64,000 nucleotides of DNA. It comes from Clostridium gasigenes (GTDB taxonomy: Bacteria > Bacillota > Clostridia > Clostridiales > Clostridiaceae). Within the stretch, counting starts at the first letter, position 1. Each line of letters opens with the position of its first letter. The position numbers and the translations under genes were made by a program. Below, piece by piece: positions 7,656-17,202 of the stretch. The notes beneath the pieces were generated by a model, which worked only from the letters and a program-made list of their open reading frames with translations, had not been told where the DNA came from and did no database searches. The stretch spans positions 1 through 64,000 of the forward strand of contig NZ_FNJM01000007.1 in assembly GCF_900104115.1 (NCBI RefSeq), written 5' to 3'.

Positions 7656-8858
7656 ATGAAAATATTAGTTGTAACACAGTATTTTTGGCCGGAAGAATTT
7701 AGAATAAACGATATATGTGAAGGTTTAATTGAAAAGGGCCATGAGGTAGAAGTTCTAACGGGAATACCTAATTATCCTTATGGAAAATTTTATGACGGGT
7801 ATTCATTTTTAAAAAAAGGAAAGAGAGAATATAAAGGAATAAAAATAAAAAGGGTTCCTATAATACCTAGGGGAAAAGATGGATTTATAAAGTTAGCATT
7901 AAATTACATGTCCTATACGGTATCAGCAAGCATTGCTACAGCGAGGTTGTTGTTTAATAGGTATGATAGGGTATTTGTTTTTCAATTATCTCCTATAACT
8001 TTAGCTATTCCAGGAATTATAATATCAAAAATTAAAAAAATACCATCTACTATATATATACAAGATTTATGGCCAGAAAGCTTATATTGTATAAAAGAAG
8101 TTAGTAGCGAGAAGGTTAAATCTATTCTTGATAGATTATGTATGAAAATTTATAATTCATTCGATAATGTATTAATTACATCAAATGGATTTAAGGAAAA
8201 GTTAATTGATAGAGGTATGGAAAAAGAAAAGATAACCTATCTACCTCAGTGGGCAGAAGAATTTTATAGAAAAGAAAATGAATATTATAATATGGAATTA
8301 GAAAGTGAAGTATTAACAGTAACATTTGCTGGTAATATAGGAAAGGCACAAAGTGTAAGTACAATAATAGAAGCTGCAAAGCTAGCTAAAAATAATAAAA
8401 AAATTAAATGGCAAATTATCGGAGATGGAAGTGAATTTGAAAATATAAAAGACTTAGTCAAAAAGTATTCATTAGAAGAAACAGTTTATATATTAGGAAG
8501 AAAACCTGCCAAGGATATGCCAATGTATTTTTCAAAGGCTAATGGGTTAATAGTTACACTGGCTAATGAGGATATATTGAAAGCTACTTTGCCTGCAAAG
8601 GTTCAATCATATATGGCTTCAGGTAAACCAATAATAGCAGCAATTAGCGGTGAGGGTAACGATGTTATTAAAGAAAGTTGTTGTGGATTAGTTGGTGAAG
8701 CTGAAGATTATAGAAAATTATATGAAAATGTTATTGAATTATATAACATGAACTTAGATCAACGGAAAAAACTTGGTGATAATGGAAAGAAGTTTTTTGA
8801 AGAAAACTTTACTAGAGAGATATTATTAAATAAATTAAATGAAATTATTAATATATAA
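7656..8858 (+). CDS. GT4 glycosyltransferase, WbuB/CapL type
   Basis: The 400-aa protein begins MKILVVTQYFWPEEFRIND and contains GIPNYPYGKFYDGY and IYIQDLWPESL. These features mark WbuB/CapL-like GT-B transferases that add N-acetyl-L-fucosamine in other bacteria. The C-terminal half has the usual nucleotide-sugar-binding region, in which VQSYMASGKPIIAAISGEGNDVI replaces the more common E-x7-E segment. It sits directly before capE, capF and capG, which make UDP-L-FucNAc, so that sugar is the likely donor. The start ATG 7656 follows AGGCGGGA. The next gene begins 19 nt after its stop. Confidence 0.85.
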   Translation: MKILVVTQYFWPEEFRINDICEGLIEKGHEVEVLTGIPNYPYGKFYDGYSFLKKGKREYKGIKIKRVPIIPRGKDGFIKLALNYMSYTVSASIATARLLFNRYDRVFVFQLSPITLAIPGIIISKIKKIPSTIYIQDLWPESLYCIKEVSSEKVKSILDRLCMKIYNSFDNVLITSNGFKEKLIDRGMEKEKITYLPQWAEEFYRKENEYYNMELESEVLTVTFAGNIGKAQSVSTIIEAAKLAKNNKKIKWQIIGDGSEFENIKDLVKKYSLEETVYILGRKPAKDMPMYFSKANGLIVTLANEDILKATLPAKVQSYMASGKPIIAAISGEGNDVIKESCCGLVGEAEDYRKLYENVIELYNMNLDQRKKLGDNGKKFFEENFTREILLNKLNEIINI

Positions 8859-8877
8859 TAAAGGGAGATATAATATT

Positions 8878-9933
8878 ATGTTTAAAGATAAAATTTTATT
8901 AATAACTGGTGGTACAGGTTCTTTTGGAAATGCTGTGCTTGAAAGATTTATAAATACTGGTATAAAGGAAATAAGGGTTTTTTCAAGAGATGAGAAAAAA
9001 CAAGATGATATGAGAAGAGTTATAAAAAGTGATAAGGTTAAGTATTACATAGGTGATGTTAGAGATTTAGATAGTTTAGATTATGCTATGAAAGGTGTTA
9101 ACTATGTTTTTCATGCAGCTGCATTAAAACAAGTTCCGTCTTGTGAATTTTATCCTATGGAAGCTGTAAAAACTAATGTAAATGGTTCTGATAATGTGTT
9201 TAAATCAGCTTTAAATAACAATGTAGAAAATGTTATATTATTAAGCACTGATAAAGCTGTTTATCCTGTAAATGCAATGGGAATTTCAAAAGCTATGGCA
9301 GAAAAAGCTATGATAGCAAGAGCAAGAACAGCAGCAGAAGGCGAAACAGTATTCTGTGGAACTAGATATGGTAATGTAATGGCTTCAAGAGGTTCGGTTA
9401 TTCCTTTATTTGTTGATTTAATGAGAGAAGGAAAAGATTTAACTGTAACAGATCCAAATATGACTAGATATATGATGTCACTTGAGGAATCTGTAGATTT
9501 AGTTTTATATGCTTTTGAACATGGACAGCAAGGAGATATATTTGTTCAAAAAGCACCAGCTTGCACAGTGTTAGAACTTGCAACTGCATTAAAAGAATTA
9601 TTTAACTCAAAGGTTGGAATAAAGGTAATTGGAGCAAGACACGGGGAAAAGGCTTATGAAACTTTATTAACAAAAGAAGAGTTTGTTAAAGCTGAGGATA
9701 GAGGGAATTATTTTAGAATTCCATCAGATAATAGAGGATTAAACTATGCTAAGTATTTTACAGAGGGAAATGAAGAGATAACTTATCAAGAAGAATATAA
9801 TTCAGATAACACAAACAGAGTAAATGTGGAACAAGTTAAAGAAATGTTATTAAAACTTTCTTATATTCAAGAAGAGTTAGCTAAATTTAATAAAGATGGT
9901 TTAATGGAAGTACAAGCAGATAAATTAGTATAA
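8878..9933 (+). CDS. capE: UDP-GlcNAc 4,6-dehydratase/5-epimerase for UDP-L-FucNAc synthesis (CapE/FnlA)
   Basis: CapE-type enzymes carry out the first step of UDP-N-acetyl-L-fucosamine synthesis, dehydrating and epimerising UDP-GlcNAc. The 351-aa soluble SDR has the N-terminal motif ITGGTGSFGNAVLERF (about 8-23), HAAALKQVPSCE, and STDKAVYPVNAMGISKAMAEK with Met in place of the active Tyr. The C-terminal GARHGEKAYETLL segment is also typical. ATG 8878 is behind AAGGGAG (8861-8867). A longer in-frame extension to 8839 overlaps the previous gene and lacks such a site. CapF and CapG follow immediately, so the three-enzyme pathway is complete here. Confidence 0.93.
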   Translation: MFKDKILLITGGTGSFGNAVLERFINTGIKEIRVFSRDEKKQDDMRRVIKSDKVKYYIGDVRDLDSLDYAMKGVNYVFHAAALKQVPSCEFYPMEAVKTNVNGSDNVFKSALNNNVENVILLSTDKAVYPVNAMGISKAMAEKAMIARARTAAEGETVFCGTRYGNVMASRGSVIPLFVDLMREGKDLTVTDPNMTRYMMSLEESVDLVLYAFEHGQQGDIFVQKAPACTVLELATALKELFNSKVGIKVIGARHGEKAYETLLTKEEFVKAEDRGNYFRIPSDNRGLNYAKYFTEGNEEITYQEEYNSDNTNRVNVEQVKEMLLKLSYIQEELAKFNKDGLMEVQADKLV

Positions 9934-9948
9934 AAAGAGGTGAAGACA

Positions 9949-11055
9949 ATGAGAGTATTAATAACAGGGGCTAATGGATTTATAGGGAAAAACTTAGTTG
10001 AAAAGTTTAATGAATTAAAAGACTATGAAATAATTACTATAGATAAAGAAAATTCAAAAGAAGAATTAGTTAATGGTGTATTATCATCAGATTTTATATT
10101 TCATTTAGCAGGGGTCAATAGACCTAAAAATGAAAAAGAGTTTTTTGAAGGTAACACAGGGTTAACAGAAGAAATAATAAGTATCTTAAAAGATAATAAT
10201 AAAAACACACCTATATTAATAACCTCATCTATACAAGCAGATTTAGATAATGCTTATGGGAAAAGTAAAAAAGCTGCAGAAGATGCTCTTTTAAATTATA
10301 GTAAAGAAACAGGGGCAAAAGTATTTGTTTATAGATTGCCAAATGTATTTGGTAAATGGTGCAGACCAAATTATAATTCAGCTGTAGCTACTTTCTGTCA
10401 CAATATAGCTAGAGGAGAAGATGTAGTTATATCTGATCCAAGTATAGAAATGACTTTGGTTTATATAGATGATGTAGTTAGAAACTTAGTTAATACTATG
10501 AATAATAGGTCATCTAAATGTGGATATGTTAGTGTAGATACAGACCATAAAATAACATTGGGTGAAATAGTTGACTTACTAAATTCATTTAAAGAAAGCA
10601 GAACAAATTTAATGATTCCTAACATGGGTAGCGAAATTACTAAAAAGTTATATAGCACTTATTTAAGCTATCTTCCAGAAGATAAGTTTAGTTATCCATT
10701 AAAGATGAATGTTGATAATAGAGGATCATTTACAGAAGTTTTAAAAACTGCTGATAGAGGACAAGTATCTATAAATATATCAAAACCAGGAATAACTAAG
10801 GGAAACCATTGGCACAACACAAAAAATGAAAAATTTTTAGTTGTTAGTGGAAATGGAGTTATTAGATTTAGAAAACCAGGTTACGAGGAAATTATAGAAT
10901 ATAGAGTAAGTGGAGAAAAGCTAGAAGTAGTTGATATTCCAGTAGGATATACTCATAGCATAGCAAATGAAGGAAAAGCAGATATGGTAACAATGATGTG
11001 GGTTAATGAAGTGTTTAATCCAGAAATACCTGATACAATTTGGTTGGAGGTTTAA
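9949..11055 (+). CDS. capF: Bifunctional reductase/cupin of UDP-L-FucNAc synthesis (CapF/FnlB)
   Basis: CapF reduces the 4-keto intermediate made by CapE and, through its C-terminal cupin, promotes epimerisation, giving a UDP-TalNAc-type product. The 368-aa protein has an SDR domain (ITGANGFIGKNLVEKF at about 5-20, and SSIQADLDNAYGKSKKAAE containing the YxxxK pair). After about residue 245 comes a cupin with the metal-binding-type segment KGNHWHNTKNEKF and later VGYTHSI. ATG 9949 follows AGAGGTG (9936-9942). GTG 9940 lies within that site and is not preferred. The stop is followed after 2 nt by the capG start. Confidence 0.93.
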   Translation: MRVLITGANGFIGKNLVEKFNELKDYEIITIDKENSKEELVNGVLSSDFIFHLAGVNRPKNEKEFFEGNTGLTEEIISILKDNNKNTPILITSSIQADLDNAYGKSKKAAEDALLNYSKETGAKVFVYRLPNVFGKWCRPNYNSAVATFCHNIARGEDVVISDPSIEMTLVYIDDVVRNLVNTMNNRSSKCGYVSVDTDHKITLGEIVDLLNSFKESRTNLMIPNMGSEITKKLYSTYLSYLPEDKFSYPLKMNVDNRGSFTEVLKTADRGQVSINISKPGITKGNHWHNTKNEKFLVVSGNGVIRFRKPGYEEIIEYRVSGEKLEVVDIPVGYTHSIANEGKADMVTMMWVNEVFNPEIPDTIWLEV

Positions 11056-11057
11056 TT

Positions 11058-12182
11058 ATGAAAAAACTTAAAGTAATGACAATAGTAGGAACAAGACCAG
11101 AAATAATAAGACTTGCAGAAACGATTAAAAAGTGCGACGAGTACTTTGAACATATATTAGTTCATACAGGACAAAATTGGGATTATACTTTAAATGATGT
11201 GTTTTTTAAGGAGTTAGAGCTAAGAGAACCTAATCATTTCCTTGGTGTTGTAGGAGATGATCTTGGATCAACAATGGGAAATATAATAGCGCAAAGTTAT
11301 AAAATATTAGCTGAAGAAAAGCCAGAAGCTTTAGTAATATTAGGTGATACTAACAGTTGTTTAGCTGCAATATCAGCTAAAAGACTAAAAATACCTGTAT
11401 TCCATATGGAAGCTGGAAATAGATGTTTTGATCAAAATGTACCTGAGGAAATAAATAGAAGAATAGTTGATTGCACAAGTGATGTTAACCTAGCTTATAC
11501 AGAACATGCAAGAAGATATTTATTATCAGAAGGAATGAGAAAAGAATATACTTTTGTAACAGGTTCACCACTTCCAGAAGTGTTCCATAAATATATGGAT
11601 AAAATTGATGAAAGTAATGTATTAGATACATTAGGATTGGAGAAAGGAAGGTATATTTTAGTAAGTGCTCATAGAGAAGAAAATATTGATAATGATAAAA
11701 ACTTTGTAAGCTTAACTAATGCATTAAATGAAATAGCAGAAGAGTATAATATGCCAATTATATATTCAACTCATCCAAGAAGTTGGAAGAGAATAGAATC
11801 AATGAACATTAAGTTCCACGAAAACATAAAGCAACTTAAACCATTTGGTTTCTATGATTATAATAAACTTCAAAAAGATTCCTTCTGTGTATTATCAGAT
11901 AGTGGATCACTTGCAGAAGAATCAAACATAATGGGATTTGCCGGAGTATCTATAAGAACAAGTACTGAAAGGCCAGAGGCTGTAGATAAGGGGTCGTTTA
12001 TAATCGGTGGAATAACATCAGATAGCATAACACAAGCAATGGAAGTAATAACTAGACAAAAAAGACTAGGTGAAGAGATTGTTAAAGTTCATGATTATAC
12101 TGATATAAATGTAGCTATGAAAGTTGTTAATATTATTCAAGGATATACATCTGTAATTAACAATTTTATATGGAGAAAGTAA
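11058..12182 (+). CDS. capG: UDP-N-acetylglucosamine 2-epimerase family, UDP-L-FucNAc-forming (CapG/FnlC)
   Basis: CapG completes the pathway by C2 epimerisation to UDP-N-acetyl-L-fucosamine. The 374-aa protein has the family fold: IVGTRPEIIRLAE near the N-terminus, LVHTGQNWDYTL, VLGDTNSC, HMEAGNRCFDQNVPEEINR, SAHREENID and SDSGSLAEES near the C-terminus. Start ATG 11058 follows GGAGG (11046-11050). The longer frame from 11040 overlaps the capF end without its own site. The HMEAGNRCFD variant separates CapG/FnlC enzymes from ordinary MnaA/WecB epimerases, which read HVEAGLR. Confidence 0.93.
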   Translation: MKKLKVMTIVGTRPEIIRLAETIKKCDEYFEHILVHTGQNWDYTLNDVFFKELELREPNHFLGVVGDDLGSTMGNIIAQSYKILAEEKPEALVILGDTNSCLAAISAKRLKIPVFHMEAGNRCFDQNVPEEINRRIVDCTSDVNLAYTEHARRYLLSEGMRKEYTFVTGSPLPEVFHKYMDKIDESNVLDTLGLEKGRYILVSAHREENIDNDKNFVSLTNALNEIAEEYNMPIIYSTHPRSWKRIESMNIKFHENIKQLKPFGFYDYNKLQKDSFCVLSDSGSLAEESNIMGFAGVSIRTSTERPEAVDKGSFIIGGITSDSITQAMEVITRQKRLGEEIVKVHDYTDINVAMKVVNIIQGYTSVINNFIWRK

Positions 12183-12208
12183 CTAATATTTTTAGGGGGA
12201 AGTCATTG

Positions 12209-13081
12209 ATGAATATAAAGCCATTGGTTAGTGTTATAATACCGTTTTACAATGGTGTTGATTGGTTAATAGAGGCTGTAAATAGCGTATTAAATCAAAC
12301 ATATACAAATTATGAAATATTAATCATAAATGATGGCTCAAAAGAAAATATGGATAGTTTTTTATTAGAGTATGAAGAAAAAATTATTTATATTAAAAAA
12401 GAAAATGGTGGACCAGCTTCTGCAAGAAATTTAGGTATAAGAAAGGCAAGGGGGGAATATCTTGCCTTTTTAGATTCAGATGATTTATGGACATCAGATA
12501 AATTAGAGTATCAGATTAGTGAAATGATAGAAAAAAATTCATCGTGGAGTCAAACTTCTTATGAGTTATTTGGTAATAGAACTGATGGGAAAAAAGTTAA
12601 TGCAATATTAGAGCCTAAGTTATTTAATAAAATGTTATTTATATCAAATGGAATTGCAACTCCAACAATAATGATAAAAAAGTCTAGTTTTAATGAAGAA
12701 AAACTATTTTTTATGGAAAATAGAAGGTATGGAGAAGATACAGAACTTTGGGTTAGATTATCAAAGAAGAGTGATATATTAAGTGTTGATAGAGTATTAA
12801 CTAAGGTTAGGATAAGAGGTAGTAATGCTGGATTAACAGTAATAGCTCAACTTCAAAATAGAGCTGAGATATATGATGATATTAAAGGACGAAAAGAAGT
12901 TAGTTGTGGATTAATTATAAATTATAAACTTTGTAATATTGTATATAAAATAATAATTTTTATAAAAACAAATATATCTGATAATAAGTATCTTATAGAT
13001 AGTCTTGCAAAGGTTGGTTATATTATTCCTTATAGTATATTTAAAGTGTATAAGAAAATTTATATAAGAAAGTATAATTAA
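12209..13081 (+). CDS. GT2-family glycosyltransferase
   Basis: This is a 290-aa GT-A transferase of family 2, expected to add a sugar to the lipid-linked repeat unit at the cytoplasmic face. The donor-binding region reads VSVIIPFYNGVDWLIEAVNS (about 7-26), then LIINDGSKEN, GGPASARNLGI and AFLDSDDLW, where DSDD is the metal-binding motif. ENRRYGEDTELWVRLS is the acceptor/catalytic-type ED region. ATG 12209 is preceded by AGGGGGA (12194-12200). The frame further upstream overlaps the capG end and is not used. Donor and linkage cannot be read from sequence. Confidence 0.88.
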   Translation: MNIKPLVSVIIPFYNGVDWLIEAVNSVLNQTYTNYEILIINDGSKENMDSFLLEYEEKIIYIKKENGGPASARNLGIRKARGEYLAFLDSDDLWTSDKLEYQISEMIEKNSSWSQTSYELFGNRTDGKKVNAILEPKLFNKMLFISNGIATPTIMIKKSSFNEEKLFFMENRRYGEDTELWVRLSKKSDILSVDRVLTKVRIRGSNAGLTVIAQLQNRAEIYDDIKGRKEVSCGLIINYKLCNIVYKIIIFIKTNISDNKYLIDSLAKVGYIIPYSIFKVYKKIYIRKYN

Positions 13082-13102
13082 AATAGAAGAGGGTTATTGA
13101 GT

Positions 13103-14323
13103 ATGAAGGTTTTATATTATGGATTAGCATGTGACAAGAAGTACTTTGAAAAGAATTCGAAAAAAACTAATGCTCCATATATTGTGGCACAGCAAATGTT
13201 CGAAGTGGCAATGATAGAGCAATTAGAGAAAGATATAGATATAGAGTTAGATTGTAATTATATACTTCAAGATAAAAGTTTTCCAAATTCAGAAAACTTT
13301 TATATTAAGAGTAGCATAAAAAAATTAACTGAAAAAACTAATGTTAAGTATCTTTCATATCTAAATTTACCAGGGATTAAATTTATATCTTTATTTGTTT
13401 CAACGTTTATTAGATCATTTAAATGGTGTATGAAAAATAGAAGAAATAAAGAAAAGGTGATTTTATCATCAGTAAATTATTTGCCTGTAAGTTATGCCAA
13501 TATGATAGTTAGTAAAATTTTTGGAGTGAAAAATACATGTATCTTTACTGATACAACATCATTTATAGCTCTAAAAGAACGCATTAGTAAAATGTCTTTT
13601 GTTAAAAGAAAAATAATGCCTCTATATATAAGATTAGTGAGTCAAACGGAAACTAACTATGATGGATATGTATTTTTTTCAAAGTATATGGATGAAGCGA
13701 TAAATTTAAAGAACAAACCGTATTGTGTAATGGAAGGTATTTTCAATTCCAATAATATTAATTATTCTGAGTTAAAAAAAGAAAAGGCGATAATGTATGC
13801 TGGGTCATTATTTGAACAGTATGGAATTAAATTATTTTTAGATGCTTTTAAACTAATAGAAGATCCTGATTTGCAACTTTGGATTTTTGGTGGAGGAGAA
13901 ATGGTAGAGACTATTGAGGATTTATCAAAAGAAGATTCAAGAATAAAGTATATGGGATTTAAATCTAGAGATGAGGTTTTTAATTATGAAAAGAAGGCTA
14001 CGCTTCTAATAAATACAAGATTTTCTTCAGATTTATATACAAAGATGTCATTCCCATCAAAGACATTTGAATATATGGCATCTGGTACGCCATATTTGAC
14101 AACTAAAATAGAGGGTATTCCAAGTGAATATTATAAATACTTGTACACGGTTGAAGCTGAAACTTCTGAAGGTGTAAAAGATAGTATTGAAAATATAATA
14201 AATAAATCTGAATCTGAATTAAAAGCGTTTGGATTAAATGCTAGAGAATTTATAATAAATAAAAAAAATTCAGAGGTTCAAACAAAGATAGTATCAGATT
14301 TTTTAAAGGAAAGAGTAGTCTAA
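13103..14323 (+). CDS. GT4-like glycosyltransferase
   Basis: This 406-aa GT-B transferase belongs to the capsule operon. The C-terminal half is recognisable from MYAGSLFEQYGIKLFLDAF (about 231-249), LQLWIFGGGEMVE, YMGFKSRDEV and the donor-binding FPSKTFEYMASGTPYLTT segment. The N-terminal acceptor domain is poorly conserved, as usual. The start ATG 13103 follows AGAGGGTT. It lies 21 nt behind the GT2 gene and 75 nt before the polymerase, so it acts within repeat-unit assembly. Specificity is unknown. Confidence 0.85.
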   Translation: MKVLYYGLACDKKYFEKNSKKTNAPYIVAQQMFEVAMIEQLEKDIDIELDCNYILQDKSFPNSENFYIKSSIKKLTEKTNVKYLSYLNLPGIKFISLFVSTFIRSFKWCMKNRRNKEKVILSSVNYLPVSYANMIVSKIFGVKNTCIFTDTTSFIALKERISKMSFVKRKIMPLYIRLVSQTETNYDGYVFFSKYMDEAINLKNKPYCVMEGIFNSNNINYSELKKEKAIMYAGSLFEQYGIKLFLDAFKLIEDPDLQLWIFGGGEMVETIEDLSKEDSRIKYMGFKSRDEVFNYEKKATLLINTRFSSDLYTKMSFPSKTFEYMASGTPYLTTKIEGIPSEYYKYLYTVEAETSEGVKDSIENIINKSESELKAFGLNAREFIINKKNSEVQTKIVSDFLKERVV

Positions 14324-14398
14324 ATAGTAGAGTTACTATAGATTTGAAATTATAATAATATTAATGAATAAATCATAAAGCATAAAAGGGAGATAAGA

Positions 14399-15865
14399 AT
14401 GGAATTAATTATATTAGGCGTATTTATTTGTTTATTTATAATAACTAATAAAATATGTGAGAAGAAGAGCTTGAGTAAATTAATTGGCAATATGTATTTG
14501 TTGTGGTGGTTTGTATGGCTTGAATTATCAATTGATACAAAAAAAGGTACAATGATGGAAGTTAGCAATAAAACATATTGGATTTTAATTATAAATGTTG
14601 TAGCATTTATAATTATGTATTTATTAGTAGATAAAAAATACTCAGGTAATAGTATTAATTTATTAAATAAAAAAAAGTCTAAAGATAAGGTAATTAGTAA
14701 AAGTAATTGCTTTGATATAAAAACATATCAATCTGGATTTATAGTTTGGATAATTGGAATTTTAATGATGTTTATTCTTATATTTTATTTAAGAAGATAT
14801 ACGGTTTTATTAGATCAATATGGGATGAGTCATGCTAGAATAATAAGGTTTGAATTAGGGTATATGTTAAAATCACCATTTGAATTATTATTTTATAATT
14901 ATATAATTCAATCAATATTAACGGTTATTTCAATATTAGTTCCTATACATATTATAAATGGGAAATTTAAAAACCCAATAATATATATAGGGATAATTAA
15001 TGTTTTACTTAACTCTCAAGTTGGAAAAGGAAGAATGATAATTTTTGAATTATTGTTATACTTCATGGTAGCCTTTATAATTTATTTTTATAATGAAATT
15101 TGGAAATATGTAAAGAAATATTGGTATATTATAATAATTATTATAGGAATTGGTGGAGCTGGTATGACATTCTTGACATTGGTTAGGCTAAATACTGACT
15201 TTGCAAGCATGGAATCAATTAAGGGTAATTTAAAGGAAACATTTGATCAAGTTATACTATACTTTACTGGATCAATTAGGGCATTTGATTATTCTTTGAT
15301 TAATAATTATAGAGATACCATTATTAGTCAATATGGACATACCTGGGGAGGGGCTACTTTTGCAGGTATTAATGAAGTAATAATTATGTTCTTTAGGGCA
15401 TTAGGAATGGAGATTTCAACTGTTAATATGGCGATAGGAGCACTGACTCAGCCTGCTATATTTATAGGGGAAAATGTTCAATATAATGCATTTTATTCAG
15501 CTGCTTTTAATTATTATATAGATTTTGGAGTTGTTGGAGTTGCATTATTTAGTGGATTATTTGGAGCATTTAGTTCATTACTTATCAAAAAGACAATAAA
15601 AACAAAAGATGTATATTATAATATGATTTTAATTTTAAATTTATATATAATTTTATTTTCTTTATTGAGATGGGAGTATCAAGCTCCTTCGACATGGATA
15701 ACAATTTTAATAATATTAAGCGTTCGTGCTATTCATAAGAAGTATACTTATTATTATGAAACAAATAAGAACGTTAAACATTTGGGAGAAGTAAATAATA
15801 TTTTTGTTAAAAAGGTATTGTTTGTATATAATTGGCTTTTAGGGCAAAATACAAAAAAAATATAA
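14399..15865 (+). CDS. Wzy-like oligosaccharide repeat-unit polymerase
   Basis: This 488-aa integral membrane protein has about ten to twelve predicted hydrophobic segments and is the only such protein in operon A besides the flippase and acyltransferase. Wzy proteins join lipid-linked repeat units on the outer side of the membrane. Sequence likeness is weak across this class, so the call rests on topology, on the conserved-looking stretch SQVGKGRMIIFELLLYF near the middle, on a large loop before RAFDYSLINNY, and on its place between transferases and the flippase. ATG 14399 follows GGGAGA. It could also be a non-catalytic membrane protein, but without it operon A would lack a polymerase. Confidence 0.72.
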   Translation: MELIILGVFICLFIITNKICEKKSLSKLIGNMYLLWWFVWLELSIDTKKGTMMEVSNKTYWILIINVVAFIIMYLLVDKKYSGNSINLLNKKKSKDKVISKSNCFDIKTYQSGFIVWIIGILMMFILIFYLRRYTVLLDQYGMSHARIIRFELGYMLKSPFELLFYNYIIQSILTVISILVPIHIINGKFKNPIIYIGIINVLLNSQVGKGRMIIFELLLYFMVAFIIYFYNEIWKYVKKYWYIIIIIIGIGGAGMTFLTLVRLNTDFASMESIKGNLKETFDQVILYFTGSIRAFDYSLINNYRDTIISQYGHTWGGATFAGINEVIIMFFRALGMEISTVNMAIGALTQPAIFIGENVQYNAFYSAAFNYYIDFGVVGVALFSGLFGAFSSLLIKKTIKTKDVYYNMILILNLYIILFSLLRWEYQAPSTWITILIILSVRAIHKKYTYYYETNKNVKHLGEVNNIFVKKVLFVYNWLLGQNTKKI

Positions 15866-15874
15866 TAAGTTACG

Positions 15875-15925
15875 TAATATCTAAGCTTTAAATTCAATTA
15901 AAGCTTAGATATTAAACTTTAATTG
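15875..15925 (+). promoter_or_regulatory. Two mutually exclusive hairpins before the next glycosyltransferase gene
   Basis: A 17-bp perfect stem (15875-15891 with 15898-15914, loop ATTCAA) lies in the 77-nt gap. A second 9-bp stem, CAATTAAAG (15895-15903) with CTTTAATTG (15917-15925), uses bases of the first. It ends just upstream of the ribosome binding site AGAGGAG (15928-15934). No T run follows either stem, so neither is a normal terminator. Confidence 0.5.
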
Positions 15926-15942
15926 AAAGAGGAGCAAATAGT

Positions 15943-17175
15943 ATGAAAGTAATGTGGGTTTGCAATATGTTATTACCAGAGTTTGCCGAAAAGATAAATG
16001 AACCTGTTTTGGCAGGAGGAAGTTGGATGGTTGCACTAGCTAAAGACATGAAAACATGTAACGAGATAGAATTAGTTATTTGCGCCCCGTATAATGGAGA
16101 TACGATAAAGGATTTGAAAGTTGATAATATCACTTATTATGCAATTCCTAAAAAAAATATGGGTGAATATTGGAGTAGCGTAACAAAAAAAATTAAGCCA
16201 GATGTAATACATATACATGGAACTGAGTATGAACACGCTAATATATTAATTAAGTCGTGTCCTAATGAGAGGTATGTAACATCTATACAAGGGTTAACAT
16301 CCATATATGCTAATCATTATTTAGCTAATCTTCCATATAATGTTGCTAAAAAATATTCTTTTAAAGATATTATAAAAAGAAAAAATATAATTAAAACTCA
16401 AAAAGATTGGTTTGAAAATGGTGAAATAGAAAAAGAGATAATTTCAAATGTTAATAATATAATAGGGAGAACTACATGGGATAAGGCTTGTGTACATATG
16501 ATAAATCCTAAAGCTAAATATTACTATTGTAGTGAAAGTCTAAGAGATTCATTTTATAAAACAAAATGGAGTTATGACGAATGTGAAAAGAATTCAATAT
16601 TTATTAGCCAAGGAACATATCCAATTAAAGGACTACATATGGCTATAGAGGCATTGCCACAACTAGTTAAGGAGTATCCTGGTGTTAAGATATATGTTGC
16701 GGGAAATAATATTAGCAAAGCAGATACTTTTATGGCAAAACTTAAGCGAGGATACTATGGCAGATATATAGAGAAGTTAATAGAAAGTAAGAATTTAAAG
16801 GGGAAAATTGTGTTTTTAGGACCTTTAGATGAAAAATCATTTTGTGATAGAATGAAAAAATCACATGTTTTCTTATCAGCATCTAGTATAGAAAATAGTC
16901 CTAACTCTGTTGGTGAAGCTATGCTTTTAGGAGTGCCATGTGTATCTTCAAATGTTGGAGGTGTTAGTGATATGGTTAAAGATAAAGAAGAAGGATTTCT
17001 TTATCCATTTAATGAAACATATATGATTTCTTATTATGTTGGTAAGATATTTGGGAATAAAGAACTAGCATTAAGTTTATCGGAAAAATCAAAAGAAAAG
17101 GGTGAAATTATTTTTGATAGAAAAAATAATTTAGAAACTACAATAAATATATATAAAGAAGTTATTAATAAATAA
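15943..17175 (+). CDS. GT4-family glycosyltransferase
   Basis: This 410-aa GT-B transferase has the N-terminal segment LAGGSWMVALAKDM typical of GT4 acceptor domains, then DVIHIHGTEYEHA. In the C-terminal half ISQGTYPIKGLHMAIEALP is followed by the donor-binding SASSIENSPNSVGEAMLLGVPCVSSNVGG (E-x7-E type) segment. ATG 15943 follows AGAGGAG. It should add one sugar of the operon A repeat unit. Donor and linkage are unknown. Confidence 0.87.
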   Translation: MKVMWVCNMLLPEFAEKINEPVLAGGSWMVALAKDMKTCNEIELVICAPYNGDTIKDLKVDNITYYAIPKKNMGEYWSSVTKKIKPDVIHIHGTEYEHANILIKSCPNERYVTSIQGLTSIYANHYLANLPYNVAKKYSFKDIIKRKNIIKTQKDWFENGEIEKEIISNVNNIIGRTTWDKACVHMINPKAKYYYCSESLRDSFYKTKWSYDECEKNSIFISQGTYPIKGLHMAIEALPQLVKEYPGVKIYVAGNNISKADTFMAKLKRGYYGRYIEKLIESKNLKGKIVFLGPLDEKSFCDRMKKSHVFLSASSIENSPNSVGEAMLLGVPCVSSNVGGVSDMVKDKEEGFLYPFNETYMISYYVGKIFGNKELALSLSEKSKEKGEIIFDRKNNLETTINIYKEVINK

Positions 17176-17202
17176 TAGTATCTAATATAATGGAGAAGGT
17201 GT

